A stretch of 64,000 nt of DNA from Paracidovorax wautersii (GTDB taxonomy: Bacteria > Pseudomonadota > Gammaproteobacteria > Burkholderiales > Burkholderiaceae_C): contig NZ_JAVIZX010000001.1 in the NCBI RefSeq assembly GCF_031453675.1, positions 2,440,001 to 2,504,000 on the forward strand, in the 5' to 3' direction. A program made the translations under genes and the position numbers. Numbering within the stretch: the first letter of the stretch is position 1; the number at the start of each line of letters is the position of its first letter. The notes beneath the pieces were generated by a model, which worked only from the letters and a program-made list of their open reading frames with translations, was not told where the DNA came from and did not search any database. Positions 18,491 to 29,093 of this stretch are shown here, piece by piece.

Positions 18491-19705
18491 ATGTTCTCGA
18501 CGGACTGGTCCTTGCTGGACGCGGCCATCAACTGGCTGGCCCACGGTGCGTGGGATCTCGCTTGGTGGCAGGTGGTGCTCTACACCCTCGCCACCACCCA
18601 CATCACCATCGCCGCGGTGACGATCTTCCTGCACCGTGCACAGGCGCACCGATCGGTGGATCTGGGCGCCGTGCCTTCGCACTTCTTCCGCTTCTGGCTG
18701 TGGATCGGCACCGGGATGGGCACCAAGGAATGGGTGGCCATCCACCGCAAGCACCACGCCAAGTGCGAGACCGAGGACGACCCCCACAGCCCGCAGACCC
18801 GGGGGCTGAACACGGTGATGTGGCGCGGTGCCGAGCTGTACCGAGCCGAGGCCAGGAATGCCGAGACGCTGAAGAAGTTCGGGCACGGCACGCCGGACGA
18901 CTGGATCGAGCGCCATGTCTACAGCCGCTTCGGCTGGCAGGGCGTGGGCCTGATGCTGGTGCTCAACCTGGTGCTGTTCGGTGCCATCGGCGCGGCCGTC
19001 TGGGCCGTGCAGATGCTGTGGATTCCGTTCTGGGCCGCCGGCGTGGTCAACGGCCTGGGCCACTACTGGGGCTACCGCAATTTCGAAGCCACGGACGCGT
19101 CCACCAATCTGGTGCCGTGGGGGCTGGTCATCGGCGGCGAAGAGCTGCACAACAACCACCATACCTACCCGACATCCGCCAAGTTCTCGGTCAAGCCCTA
19201 CGAGTTCGATGTGGGCTGGGCCTATATCCGGCTCATGCAGGCCGTCGGCTGGGCCCGCGTGAAGAAGACCCCGCCCAAGCTGCGGCTGGGAGCCGTCAAG
19301 CCCGTGGCGGACGAGAAGACGCTGGAGGCGCTCATTGCCCACCGCTATGAGGTCATGGCCGGCTATGCCCGCGGCATGCGCCAGGCCTGCCGCGAGGAGC
19401 TCGCCGCGTTGCGGGCGCGCAAGGCGGACGTGTCCGTGCTGCGGGCCGCACGCCGCTGGCTGCACCGCGATGCGGAGAAGGTGCCCGCCCGTGCGCGGGA
19501 GGACATCGCCCGGGCCCGCGAGGCCCATCCCGTGCTGGACAAGATGGTGACCATGCGCGAGGAACTGCGGCAGCTGTGGCTGAACACCTCGCATTCGCGC
19601 GAGCAATTGACGGCCGATCTCCAGGCCTGGTGCCGGCGCGCCGAGGACAGCGGCGTCGCGGCCTTGCGGGAGTTCTCCCTGCGCCTGCGCGCGGCGCAGG
19701 CCTGA
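18491..19705 (+). CDS. Fatty acid desaturase (acyl-CoA delta-9 type) with C-terminal extension
   Basis: Membrane di-iron desaturase that introduces a double bond into fatty acyl chains. The three histidine boxes are present: FLHRAQAHRS (about residue 49), AIHRKHHAKCE (about 84) and LHNNHHTYP (about 219). Membrane segments surround them. The catalytic part ends near residue 260. The remaining 140 residues form an Arg/Ala/Glu-rich helical domain ending in LREFSLRLRAAQA, with a pattern that recalls the C-terminus of ISL3-type transposases. I chose ATG 18491; a TTG two codons earlier is possible. Confidence 0.85.
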   Translation: MFSTDWSLLDAAINWLAHGAWDLAWWQVVLYTLATTHITIAAVTIFLHRAQAHRSVDLGAVPSHFFRFWLWIGTGMGTKEWVAIHRKHHAKCETEDDPHSPQTRGLNTVMWRGAELYRAEARNAETLKKFGHGTPDDWIERHVYSRFGWQGVGLMLVLNLVLFGAIGAAVWAVQMLWIPFWAAGVVNGLGHYWGYRNFEATDASTNLVPWGLVIGGEELHNNHHTYPTSAKFSVKPYEFDVGWAYIRLMQAVGWARVKKTPPKLRLGAVKPVADEKTLEALIAHRYEVMAGYARGMRQACREELAALRARKADVSVLRAARRWLHRDAEKVPARAREDIARAREAHPVLDKMVTMREELRQLWLNTSHSREQLTADLQAWCRRAEDSGVAALREFSLRLRAAQA

Positions 19706-19751
19706 GCCCTGGCTGAATCAACCGGACCTTGATTCCCCTCAGCGGCCGGCG

Positions 19752-20177
19752 TCAGAACGGACGTGCTGCGCTGCCGGCCGTTCCTGCAAGCCCCGCCGGT
19801 GCGCGCCGCAGTACTTGCGCCAGTGCGGCGGCTGCCCATCGCCCGACCCGCGCCCCCCAGCCCGGGCGCGGGGCGCGCTCTTCCAGTTGTGCCTTGGTGT
19901 TTTCCAGCGCCGTGATCCGCAGCCAGCGCGCGCCGCCGCCATCGGCCGCAGACCAGGTCGTGCCTGTCCGCAGCATGCGGGCTGCCGCAGAGCCGACCAG
20001 CACCTGACCGCAGATCAGAGGACCCTCCTGGATCAGCAGGCTGCCGCTGTGGGTGCGCAGCGTGGCGCCCTCCGGCACGCAGACCAGCGTGCTGGTGCCT
20101 GTGGGCAGGTCGAAGGGCACGATGGCGCCGGTGGCCGTCGTGGATGGCGTGGCGAAGGGGGTGGAGAGGCTTGGCAT
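19752..20177 (-). CDS. Uncharacterised small protein, possibly DUF2917-like
   Basis: A 141-residue product beginning MPSLSTPFATPSTTATGAIV. Residues 20-95 are beta-rich (LVCVPEGATLRTHSGSLLI), with a layout like the small cupin-like DUF2917 proteins of Burkholderiales; the match is weak. The last 40 residues are basic and alanine-rich. No signal peptide or membrane segment is evident. It is convergent with the desaturase gene and divergent from the MocR-type regulator, a position often held by genes such a regulator controls. The reading frame is plausible but not proven. Confidence 0.5.
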   Translation of the reverse strand: MPSLSTPFATPSTTATGAIVPFDLPTGTSTLVCVPEGATLRTHSGSLLIQEGPLICGQVLVGSAAARMLRTGTTWSAADGGGARWLRITALENTKAQLEERAPRPGWGARVGRWAAAALAQVLRRAPAGLAGTAGSAARPF

Positions 20178-20405
20178 GGGCGTCCTTGGCGGTGTCGAAA
20201 CAAGGCCTCCAGCGTAGGACGAAGGGCCTGGGCGCAACAGGCACACGGCCGGGATGCCGCGACCAGAACAGTGCTCATGCAGGCGCGCCTGTTATGGTCC
20301 TGCAGGGCCCGGCCTGTATCTGTCGCTGCCTCCGTGCTTGCGGCATGATCGCGAAACCCGCGGCCCCTGTGCCCGGGCCGATGCCGTCCCCCCGCTCCCA
20401 CGCCC

Positions 20406-21962
20406 ATGCCGCTCCGCTCCGTTGCCCCTCCCTCTTTTGCCGATGACTCCAGTGCCCCCGACGGCTCGGCTTCGACGCTGTACCGGCAGATAGCGGGCCT
20501 GTACGAGCAGGCCATCGTGTCCGGCAGCCTGGCTCCCGGCATGCGCCTGCCTTCAGTGCGGGAGCTGTGCCAGCGCCATGGGGTGAGCCTGACCACGGCG
20601 CTGCAGGTGTGGCGCCACCTGGAGGAGCGGGGCTACGCCGAGGCGCGCGAGCGCGTGGGCTATTTCGTGCGCCGCCCGGCGCAGGCGGCGCTTCTTCCCG
20701 CAGTGCGCGAGCCCGAGCTGCACGAGCCGCTGCAGCCCGACCCGCGCCTGTTCGCGGGCATCAACGAGCGCATCTCCGTGTTCCTGGAAAAAGCCCGCCG
20801 TGCCGGCCCGGGCGTGCTCGACCTGGGCAGCGCCATGCCCGCCCCCAGCCTGTTCGACGCGGCCGCGCTCAATCGCCTGGCGATCGGCCTGCTGCGCGAG
20901 CAACCCGATGTGCTGGTCTACGGCCCGTCGGCACCGACCACGCATGTCGAGTTCCAGCAGGCCATGGCGCGCCATGCGCTGGGCTTCGGCCTCAGCCTGG
21001 CGCCTGACCACATCGGCGCTACGCACGGTAATTCAGAGGCGGTCAACCTGGCCCTGGATGCGGTGGCAGAGCCGGGCGATGTGATCGCGGTGGAGTCGCC
21101 CACCTTCTTCGGCATCCTGCAGGCGATCGAGGTGCGCGGCCTGCGTGCGCTCGAGATCCCCTGCAGCCCGCGCACGGGCATCTCGCTGGAAGCGCTGGAA
21201 CTGGCCGCGCGCAATGAGCCGCGCCTGAAGGCGGTGGTGGTGGTGCCGCATCTGCAGATGCCATTGGGCAGCGTCATGCCCGACAGCCACAAGGAGCGCC
21301 TGGTGGCGCTTTGCACCGAGCATGGGCTGGCCCTCATCGAGGACGACATCTACCGCGAGTTCGTGGAGTCGCCCCAGCCGCTGCGTCCTGCCAAGGCCTG
21401 GGATCGCCCGGGCACGGAAGGGCAGGTGATCTACTGCGCCTCGCTCAGCAAGAGCTTTGCGCCGGGCTTGCGCCAAGGATGGATGAGCGCAGGCCGCTGG
21501 CATGCCCGGGTGCAGATGCTCAAGTTCGCCCGCACCCGCAACATGCAGTCGTGGTCTCAGCTGCTGGCGGCGCGCAGCGTGGGCTCGCCGGCGTACGAGC
21601 GGCACCTGCGCCGCATGCGCGTGCAGCTACGCGAGCAGCGCGAGGCTGCCGCGCGCGCCATCGCACGGTACTTTCCGCCAGGCACCCGGCTGAGCCTGCC
21701 GCCGGGCGGCATCAGCCTGTGGATGGAGCTGCCGCCGGGTCTTTCGTCGACCCGACTCTACGACCAGGCCCTGGCGCGCGGCATCCGGGTGGCTCCCGGC
21801 CCGATGTTCTCCAATACGGGCCGGTACGAGCGGTTTCTGCGCATGAGTTGCGGCATGCCCTTCACCGAGCAGGTGGAGACGGGGTATCGCACGCTGGGTG
21901 AACTGCTTTCACAGCAGCTCACTCCGGCGTCCGGCCGCCCTTCCGCCGGCAAGCGGGCATAA
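20406..21962 (+). CDS. MocR-type GntR regulator with aminotransferase domain
   Basis: A 518-residue fusion of a GntR winged helix (about residues 25-95, LPSVRELCQRHGVSLTTALQ) with a fold-type I aminotransferase domain. PLP-binding residues are visible: HGNSEAVNLAL (about 205), IEDDIYREF (about 314) and the Schiff-base lysine in ASLSKSFAPGLRQGW (about 345). Such proteins are transcription factors that sense PLP or amino compounds. The target is unknown; the divergent small gene at 19752-20177 is a candidate. Its TAA stop overlaps the A-run of the terminator. Confidence 0.88.
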   Translation: MPLRSVAPPSFADDSSAPDGSASTLYRQIAGLYEQAIVSGSLAPGMRLPSVRELCQRHGVSLTTALQVWRHLEERGYAEARERVGYFVRRPAQAALLPAVREPELHEPLQPDPRLFAGINERISVFLEKARRAGPGVLDLGSAMPAPSLFDAAALNRLAIGLLREQPDVLVYGPSAPTTHVEFQQAMARHALGFGLSLAPDHIGATHGNSEAVNLALDAVAEPGDVIAVESPTFFGILQAIEVRGLRALEIPCSPRTGISLEALELAARNEPRLKAVVVVPHLQMPLGSVMPDSHKERLVALCTEHGLALIEDDIYREFVESPQPLRPAKAWDRPGTEGQVIYCASLSKSFAPGLRQGWMSAGRWHARVQMLKFARTRNMQSWSQLLAARSVGSPAYERHLRRMRVQLREQREAAARAIARYFPPGTRLSLPPGGISLWMELPPGLSSTRLYDQALARGIRVAPGPMFSNTGRYERFLRMSCGMPFTEQVETGYRTLGELLSQQLTPASGRPSAGKRA

Positions 21963-21990
21963 AAAAACCGCCCGGAAGGGCGGCTTTTTT
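21961..21990. terminator. Bidirectional terminator between the MocR gene and rpmG
   Basis: Seven A, CCGCCC, loop GGAA, GGGCGG and six T. It serves the plus-strand regulator gene and the convergent rpmB-rpmG operon. Confidence 0.93.
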
Positions 21991-22008
21991 GCAAAGAAGC
22001 GGGCCGAA

Positions 22009-22179
22009 TTACTTCAGCTTCATTTCCTTGTACTCGACGTGCTTGCGAGCCTTGGGATCAAACTTCATGATCGCCATCTTCTCGGGCATCGTCTTCTTGT
22101 TCTTGGTGGTGGTGTAGAAGTGGCCGGTACCCGCAGTGGATTCCAGCTTGATCTTGTCGCGTCCGCCTTTGGTTGCCAT
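22009..22179 (-). CDS. rpmG: 50S ribosomal protein L33
   Basis: A 56-residue basic protein beginning [20 protein letters not shown] and ending in KMKLK-like basic sequence (EYKEMKLK). It is the cysteine-free form of L33, lacking the CxxC zinc motifs of other paralogues. It follows rpmB after 11 bases, the usual rpmB-rpmG order, and the operon ends at the terminator at 21961-21990. Confidence 0.97.
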   Translation of the reverse strand: MATKGGRDKIKLESTAGTGHFYTTTKNKKTMPEKMAIMKFDPKARKHVEYKEMKLK

Positions 22180-22190
22180 GGTGCTTCTCC

Positions 22191-22424
22191 TTAAGCTTGG
22201 CCGCGTGCACGCAGGTCTGCGAGCACGGAGTCAATACCGTTCTTGTCGATCAGACGCAGGGCGGCGCTCGAAACGCGCAGGCGCACCCAGCGGTTTTCGC
22301 TCTCGACCCAGAAACGGCGGTATTGCAGGTTCGGCAGGAACCGGCGCTTGGTTTTGTTGTTGGCGTGGGAAACGTTGTTCCCGACCATGGGCTTCTTGCC
22401 CGTAACGTCGCAGACGCGTGCCAT
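22191..22424 (-). CDS. rpmB: 50S ribosomal protein L28
   Basis: A 77-residue ribosomal protein with the family start [20 protein letters not shown] and core [19 protein letters not shown]. First gene of the rpmB-rpmG operon. Upstream (22425-22574) lie GC-rich dyads that may belong to its leader. Confidence 0.98.
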   Translation of the reverse strand: MARVCDVTGKKPMVGNNVSHANNKTKRRFLPNLQYRRFWVESENRWVRLRVSSAALRLIDKNGIDSVLADLRARGQA

Positions 22425-22574
22425 GAGGACACTCCGATAGTTCGTAAACAGCAGCGGGCCTGGACGCTTTGCGTGTCTGCAAAGCTAGGCCCGGCTGCCT
22501 CACCTCGCCAGAAAGGGTGGCGGTAACCCGATTCGCGTGCCCCGGTCGGCTGCAAAGAGCCGGCGGAATTCAGC

Positions 22575-22600
22575 AAAGCCGCGGATTATAGCGCGGCTTT

Positions 22601-22601
<1 letters not shown>
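22575..22601. terminator. Terminator downstream of trxB
   Basis: AAAGCCGCG and CGCGGCTTT form a 9-bp stem around a 7-base loop. It lies just after the trxB stop on the minus strand and upstream of rpmB. Confidence 0.8.
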
Positions 22602-23656
<1,055 letters not shown>

Positions 23657-23784
23657 TCAATCGCCGCCATTGTAAGAAGCCATCGGCGACCCCGCCTGCA
23701 CCCGGGTCGAACCGCATGCGCCAGCCGTCGCGGTGATACGTTTGCTGACAGGGTGCATCGGGTAAGCTTGCCGCGCACTGCGCT

Positions 23785-26133
23785 ATGACCTATTCCCTCA
23801 ATACCCTGAACGCCTCCTCCTCGTCCAAATCTGCCCCGCGCACGGGCGCGGCCCGTTTCGGCCATGAGATCGGGCTGGTGCTGGGCCTGCTGGCCCTGGT
23901 CGTCTGGCTGCTGGCGCTGGCCAGCTACTCGCTGCAGGACGCAGCCTGGTCCACGTCCGGCGCCAGCGATGTCCATGTCCTGTCCAACTGGGTGGGGCGT
24001 TTCGGCGCGTGGTTGGCGGACTGCAGTTACTTTGCTTTCGGTTTCTCGGTGTGGTGGTGCGCCGCGGCCGCGCTGCGCGCCTGGCTGTCGTCGCTGGCGC
24101 GCTGGATGCGCGGCGGCGAGGTGGCGGCCCAGGCGAACGGGGAGGCCAGCCCTTGGCTGCGCCGCGCCTTCTTCTGGGGCGGGCTGGTGCTGTTGATGTG
24201 TGCCAGCGCGGGGCTGGAATGGTCCCGCCTGTACCGGTTCGAATCGCTGCTGCCGGGGCAGGCCGGCGGCGTGCTGGGCCACGTCGTCGGGCCGCTGGCG
24301 GTGAAGTGGCTGGGGTTCACCGGCTCGGGCCTGCTGGGCGTGATGCTGGTGGTGCTGGGCGCGGCGCTGGTCTTTCGGTTCTCCTGGGGCCATCTGGCCG
24401 AACGGCTGGGCGGGCGCATCGACGCGCTGGTGCAGTTTGGCCGCGCCAAGCGCGAGAAGGCCAAGGATGTCGCCGTCGGCAAGCGCGCGGCGCGTGAGCG
24501 CGAAGAGGTGGTGCAGGAAGAGCGCCACGAGATCGAGGAACACCATCCCCAGCCCGTGCAGATCATCGAGCCGGTGCTGGCGGACGTGCCGCAGAGCGCC
24601 CGCGTGGTGAAGGAGCGGCAAAAGCCCTTGTTCAGCGAGATGCCCGACAGCCGCCTGCCGCAGGTGGACCTGCTCGACGGCGCGCTGGCGCGCCAGGAGA
24701 CGGTGTCGCCCGAGACGCTGGAGATGACCAGTCGCCTGATCGAGAAGAAGCTCAAGGACTTCGGCGTGGAGGTGCGCGTCGTGGCCGCCATGCCGGGGCC
24801 CGTCATCACCCGCTACGAGATCGAGCCCGCCACGGGGGTGAAGGGCTCGCAGGTGGTCAACCTGGCCAAGGATCTGGCGCGCTCGCTGTCGCTGGTGTCC
24901 ATCCGTGTGATCGAGACCATTCCGGGCAAGAACTTCATGGCGCTGGAACTGCCCAACGCCAAGCGCCAGAGCATCCGCCTGTCCGAGATCCTGGGCTCGC
25001 ACATCTACCACGAGGCCAAGAGCATGCTCACCATGGGGCTGGGCAAGGACATCGTCGGCAACCCGGTGGTGGCCGACCTGGCCAAGATGCCGCACGTGCT
25101 GGTGGCCGGCACCACGGGTTCGGGCAAGTCGGTGGGGATCAACGCCATGATCCTTTCGCTGCTGTACAAGGCCGAGGCGCGCGACGTGCGCCTGATGATG
25201 ATCGACCCCAAGATGCTGGAAATGTCGGTCTACGAAGGCATTCCGCATCTGCTGTGCCCGGTGGTGACCGACATGAAGCAGGCCGCGCACGGCCTGAACT
25301 GGTGCGTGGCCGAGATGGAGCGGCGCTACAAGCTGATGAGCAAGCTGGGCGTGCGCAACCTGGCGGGCTACAACACCAAGATCGACGATGCGAAGGCGCG
25401 CGAGGAGTTCATCTACAACCCCTTCAGCCTGACGCCCGAGGAGCCCGAGCCGCTGGAGCGCCTGCCGCACATCGTGGTCATCATCGACGAGCTGGCCGAT
25501 CTGATGATGGTGGTGGGCAAGAAGATCGAGGAACTGATCGCCCGCCTGGCCCAGAAGGCGCGGGCCGCCGGCATCCACCTGATCCTGGCGACGCAGCGTC
25601 CGAGCGTGGATGTGATCACCGGCCTGATCAAGGCCAACATCCCGACGCGGATCGCCTTCTCGGTCGGCTCCAAGATCGACAGCCGCACCATCCTCGACCA
25701 GATGGGCGCCGAGGCGCTGCTGGGCATGGGCGACATGCTCTACATGGCCAGCGGCACCGGTCTGCCCATCCGCGTCCACGGCGCCTTCGTCTCCGACGAG
25801 GAGGTCCACCGCGTGGTGAACTACCTCAAGGAACAAGGGGAGCCGGACTACATCGAGGGCGTTCTAGAGGGTGGTACGGTCGACGGCGACGACAGCGGCT
25901 TCGGTGCCGATGGCGGTGAAGCCGGTGGCGAGAAGGACCCGATGTACGACCAGGCGGTCGAGGTGGTGCTCAAGGACCGCAAGGCCAGCATCTCCTACGT
26001 GCAGCGCAAGCTGCGCATCGGCTACAACCGATCGGCCCGTTTGCTGGAAGACATGGAAAAGGCGGGGCTCGTCAGCGGCCTGACCGCCAGTGGCCAGCGC
26101 GAAGTGCTGGTACCGGCGCGCGGCGGCGAGTGA
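23785..26133 (+). CDS. ftsK: DNA translocase FtsK
   Basis: Septum-located double-stranded DNA pump that segregates chromosome termini at division. The 782-residue protein has an N-terminal membrane domain (hydrophobic segments within residues 30-200), a short linker, and the RecA-like motor with Walker [15 protein letters not shown] (about 442-455) and Walker [16 protein letters not shown] (about 564-578). The C-terminal gamma winged helix (about 715-775) contains [20 protein letters not shown], which recognises polarity sequences on DNA. It is a short-linker FtsK of the betaproteobacterial kind. lolA follows after 48 bases, a known pairing. Confidence 0.97.
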   Translation: MTYSLNTLNASSSSKSAPRTGAARFGHEIGLVLGLLALVVWLLALASYSLQDAAWSTSGASDVHVLSNWVGRFGAWLADCSYFAFGFSVWWCAAAALRAWLSSLARWMRGGEVAAQANGEASPWLRRAFFWGGLVLLMCASAGLEWSRLYRFESLLPGQAGGVLGHVVGPLAVKWLGFTGSGLLGVMLVVLGAALVFRFSWGHLAERLGGRIDALVQFGRAKREKAKDVAVGKRAAREREEVVQEERHEIEEHHPQPVQIIEPVLADVPQSARVVKERQKPLFSEMPDSRLPQVDLLDGALARQETVSPETLEMTSRLIEKKLKDFGVEVRVVAAMPGPVITRYEIEPATGVKGSQVVNLAKDLARSLSLVSIRVIETIPGKNFMALELPNAKRQSIRLSEILGSHIYHEAKSMLTMGLGKDIVGNPVVADLAKMPHVLVAGTTGSGKSVGINAMILSLLYKAEARDVRLMMIDPKMLEMSVYEGIPHLLCPVVTDMKQAAHGLNWCVAEMERRYKLMSKLGVRNLAGYNTKIDDAKAREEFIYNPFSLTPEEPEPLERLPHIVVIIDELADLMMVVGKKIEELIARLAQKARAAGIHLILATQRPSVDVITGLIKANIPTRIAFSVGSKIDSRTILDQMGAEALLGMGDMLYMASGTGLPIRVHGAFVSDEEVHRVVNYLKEQGEPDYIEGVLEGGTVDGDDSGFGADGGEAGGEKDPMYDQAVEVVLKDRKASISYVQRKLRIGYNRSARLLEDMEKAGLVSGLTASGQREVLVPARGGE

Positions 26134-26181
26134 CACAGCCCGCCGGCTGCAGGCCGGCGCCGCAGCCCCTACGGAGATGGC

Positions 26182-26814
26182 ATGAAGAAACTGATTACTA
26201 CTGTATTGATAGCTGCCAGCGCACAGCTGGCAAGCGCTGACGGCCTAAAAAGCTTGGAATCCTTCATGAAGGGTGCGCAATCGGGCCGCGCCGATTTCAC
26301 GCAGACCGTGACCTCCCCTCCCAAGGATGGCGAGACCGCGCGCACCAAGACGTCCACCGGGAGCTTCGAATTCCAGCGTCCCGGGCGCTTCAAGTTCGTC
26401 TACAAGAAGCCGTTCGAGCAGACCATCGTCGCCGACGGCAAGACGCTGTGGCTGTATGACGTCGATTTGAACCAGGTCACGCAGCGCGCCCAGGACAAGG
26501 CCCTGGGCTCCACGCCCGCAGCCCTGCTGGCGTCGGCGCCCGACCTGCAAGCGCTGCGCGCCGACTTCACGCTGGAATCCGCGCCCGAGCAGGACGGCCT
26601 GCAGTGGGTGCTGGCCACGCCCAAGGCCAAGGAAGGGCAGCTCAAGAGCGTGCGCGTCGGCTTCCAGGGCGACAACCTGGCAGCGCTCGACATTCTCGAC
26701 AGCTTCGGCCAGCGCTCGCAGCTGCGCTTTGCCAACATGCAGGTCAACCCGGCGCTGCCGACCAGTACCTTCCAGTTCAAGCCGCCGGCGCAGGCCGACG
26801 TGGTGCGGCAGTAA
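26182..26814 (+). CDS. lolA: Outer-membrane lipoprotein carrier protein
   Basis: Periplasmic chaperone (210 residues) that takes lipoproteins from LolCDE to LolB. The mature part has the LolA pattern: GRADFTQTV, FEFQRPGRFKFVYKKPFEQ and VADGKTLWLYDVDLNQV. The signal peptide is MKKLITTVLIAASAQLASA. Oddity: most of the signal-peptide codons coincide with a copy of the dispersed palindromic repeat (26193-26255). It lies 48 bases after ftsK and is probably co-transcribed. Confidence 0.94.
   Translation: MKKLITTVLIAASAQLASADGLKSLESFMKGAQSGRADFTQTVTSPPKDGETARTKTSTGSFEFQRPGRFKFVYKKPFEQTIVADGKTLWLYDVDLNQVTQRAQDKALGSTPAALLASAPDLQALRADFTLESAPEQDGLQWVLATPKAKEGQLKSVRVGFQGDNLAALDILDSFGQRSQLRFANMQVNPALPTSTFQFKPPAQADVVRQ
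26193..26255 (+). repeat. Dispersed palindromic repeat forming the lolA signal-peptide codons
   Basis: Contains TATTGATAGCTGCCAGCG, then GGCAAGCGCTGACGGCC and AAAAAG, a good match to the shared halves. Reading frame and hydrophobic coding are kept: the repeat supplies LIAASAQLASADGLK of the pre-protein. Confidence 0.8.
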
Positions 26815-26824
26815 GCGGAGGACG

Positions 26825-27184
26825 TCAGGCCAGGGCCAGCAGGCCCAGCGCCAACGCTGCCGGGACCGCCTGGATGAACAGGATCTTGCGGCTGGCGGTC
26901 AGCCCTCCGAACACCCCCGCCACCAGCACGCACAGAAGAAAGAACCATTGGACCGAACGGCCTTCGGCGCCCTGCCACAAGCCCCAGAACAGGCCGGCTG
27001 CCAGGAAGCCGTTGTAGAGCCCCTGGTTGGCGGCCAGGGTCTTGGTCGCTGTGGCGAATTCCGGCGTCAGGCCGAAGGCCTTGCGGCCCCGCGGCTTGTC
27101 CCACAGGAACATCTCCAGCACGAGGATGTAGACATGGAGCAGAGCAATCAGGGCAATCACGAGGGTGGCAACGTTGGAGAGCAT
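26825..27184 (-). CDS. DUF1304 family membrane protein
   Basis: A 119-residue protein with four predicted membrane helices. The family pattern is visible in HVYILVLEMFLWDKPRGRKAF-like sequence (about residues 17-37) and ANQGLYNGFLAAGLFWG. The function of DUF1304 is not known. It is convergent with lolA, 10 bases from its end. Start at 27184 (MLSNVATLVIALIALLHVY); longer frames add low-complexity residues. Confidence 0.85.
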   Translation of the reverse strand: MLSNVATLVIALIALLHVYILVLEMFLWDKPRGRKAFGLTPEFATATKTLAANQGLYNGFLAAGLFWGLWQGAEGRSVQWFFLLCVLVAGVFGGLTASRKILFIQAVPAALALGLLALA

Positions 27185-27396
27185 GGCGTTCAGAGGCGAT
27201 GGAGTGCGGAATGCACGGTGGCGCGAGCTTATCGAAGTCGCGGCGATGAAGAGTGTCCCGCACGTGCGGCACCGGCGGCGCGGATGGAGTGTCGCTAGGA
27301 TGGCAGGCGTGTCCCCGATAACTCTTCTTTCTGCTTCGTCCGTTCGCCTCTGCCTGCGCGGCGCCGTTCCTGACTGTTTGTGGGGGGGCGCTCCCC

Positions 27397-28699
27397 ATGG
27401 CTGACCTGTTCGCGCAGGAGCCTTCCGCTCCCCTTGCCGAAGCACTGCGGCCCCGCACGCTCGACGAGGTCATCGGGCAGTCGCACCTGCTGGGCGAAGG
27501 CAAGCCGCTGCGGCTGGCCTTCCAGTCCGGCAAGCCCCACTCGATGATCTTCTGGGGGCCGCCGGGCGTGGGCAAGACCACGCTGGCGCGGCTCACGGCG
27601 ACCGCGTTCCGGTGCGAATTCATCGCCCTGTCGGCCGTGTTCTCCGGCGTGAAGGACATCCGCGCGGCGATGGAGCAGGCCCAGCAGAACCTGGCGATGG
27701 GCAAGCACACCATCCTGTTCGTGGATGAGATCCACCGCTTCAACAAGTCCCAGCAGGATGCGCTGCTGCCCTACGCCGAAAGCGGGCTGGTGACCTTCAT
27801 CGGTGCGACGACCGAGAACCCGTCGTTCGAGGTGAACTCCGCGCTGTTGTCGCGTGCCCAGGTCTACGTGCTCAAGTCACTGACCGACGAGGAGCTGCAG
27901 CAGTTGCTGCAGCGTGCGCGGGACAAGGCGCTGGGCGGGCTCGAGTTCGACGACGTGGCGCGGGACACGCTCATCGGGTATGCGGACGGCGACGCCCGGC
28001 GCTTCCTGAACCTGCTCGAGCAATGCCAGACGGCTGCGGGCGCTGCTGGCGTGACCCGCATCGATGCGGAGTTCGTGCAGAACGCGCTGACCTTGAATTC
28101 CCGCCGGTTCGACAAGGGCGGTGACAACTTCTACGACCAGATATCCGCCCTGCACAAATCGGTGCGGGGCTCCCACCCGGATGCGGCGCTGTACTGGCTG
28201 ACCCGCATGCTCGACGGCGGCGCCGATCCCCGCTACCTGTCGCGCCGCATCGTCCGCATGGCCTGGGAGGACATCGGGCTGGCGGACCCGCGCGCCCTGC
28301 AGATCGCGAACGACGCCGCACTGACCTATGAGCGGCTGGGCAGCCCCGAGGGCGAACTGGCCTTGGGCCAGGCCGTGATCTACCTGGCCGTCGCGGCCAA
28401 GAGCAACGCGGGCTACAACGCCTACAACCAGGCGCGTGCCTTCGTGAAGCGGGACAAGAGCCGGGAGGGTTCCCGTCCACCTGCGCAACGCGCCGACCAA
28501 GCTGATGAAGGAGCTGGGCTACGGGCACGAGTACCGCTATGCCCACGACGAGCCCAACGCCTACGCCGCGGGCGAGACCTACCTGCCCGACGACATGGCC
28601 GAGCCCCGCTGGTACCAGCCAGCCCCCCGCGGCCTGGAGGCCAAGATCGGCGAGAAGCTGGTCCAGCTGAGGCGCTGGGACGAAGAGGCGGACGAGTAG
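27397..28699 (+). CDS. rarA: Replication-associated recombination protein A, with a frameshift
   Basis: AAA+ ATPase (MgsA/RarA) acting at stalled replication forks. Walker A is [11 protein letters not shown] (about residues 51-61), Walker [12 protein letters not shown] (about 108-118), followed by [18 protein letters not shown]. Oddity: in the base frame the protein departs from the family after KRDKSREG and ends at 28776 in arginine-rich nonsense. If one G of the GGG at 28467-28469 is dropped, the frame continues ...[20 protein letters not shown]... and ends in EADE at 28699, the normal C-terminus. So the gene has a +1 insertion here, from mutation or sequence error. If real, the C-terminal tetramerisation region is lost. 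Confidence 0.88.
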
Positions 28700-29093
28700 T
28701 CAGACCTTCATGGGCTCGCGCGCCGAAGCGGCGTCGCCACCACGCAGGCACGCATCGCGATGCCTTTAAGTCTTGACGCCGCTGCAGAGGCCGGGCCCTG
28801 ACGGGCGGTCAGGGCAGGCATTGGCTGCCTGCTGCACAGCAGCGCTACGAATGCGCGCGCTGCCTCATCAATATTTCTTATGCACCGGTTGCATTCCTGA
28901 TGCAACGCGGCATCCAAGGGAAAACCCCGCAGGTGGGCTTGGCGGTGCCGGTTTTCAAGTGGCTACAATCCCGCCACCCAAACCCGCACGGCATGTTTCC
29001 TGGCGGGTTTTTTGCTAGATGGAAGTCGGGCTCACAAGGCTGCGTCGATTCCGGCGTTTCCATAGTGCGCGTTACCAACGAAGGACTTTTTTT
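28700..29093. other. Intergenic region upstream of livH
   Basis: About 390 bases without a convincing gene. The first 240 bases show only minor dyads; the last 155 hold a promoter-like sequence and a terminator-like hairpin (listed separately). Confidence 0.6.
28939..29013 (+). promoter_or_regulatory. Promoter and candidate attenuator in the liv leader
   Basis: TTGGCG (28939-28944), 19 bases, then TACAAT (28964-28969) form a promoter-like pair. Right after the expected RNA start, AAACCCGC (28980-28987) can pair with GCGGGTTT (29003-29010), followed by a T-run to 29013. A CCCGCCA/TGGCGGG pairing is an alternative. This is a terminator structure between promoter and livH and suggests attenuation; no leader peptide is evident. 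Confidence 0.55.
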
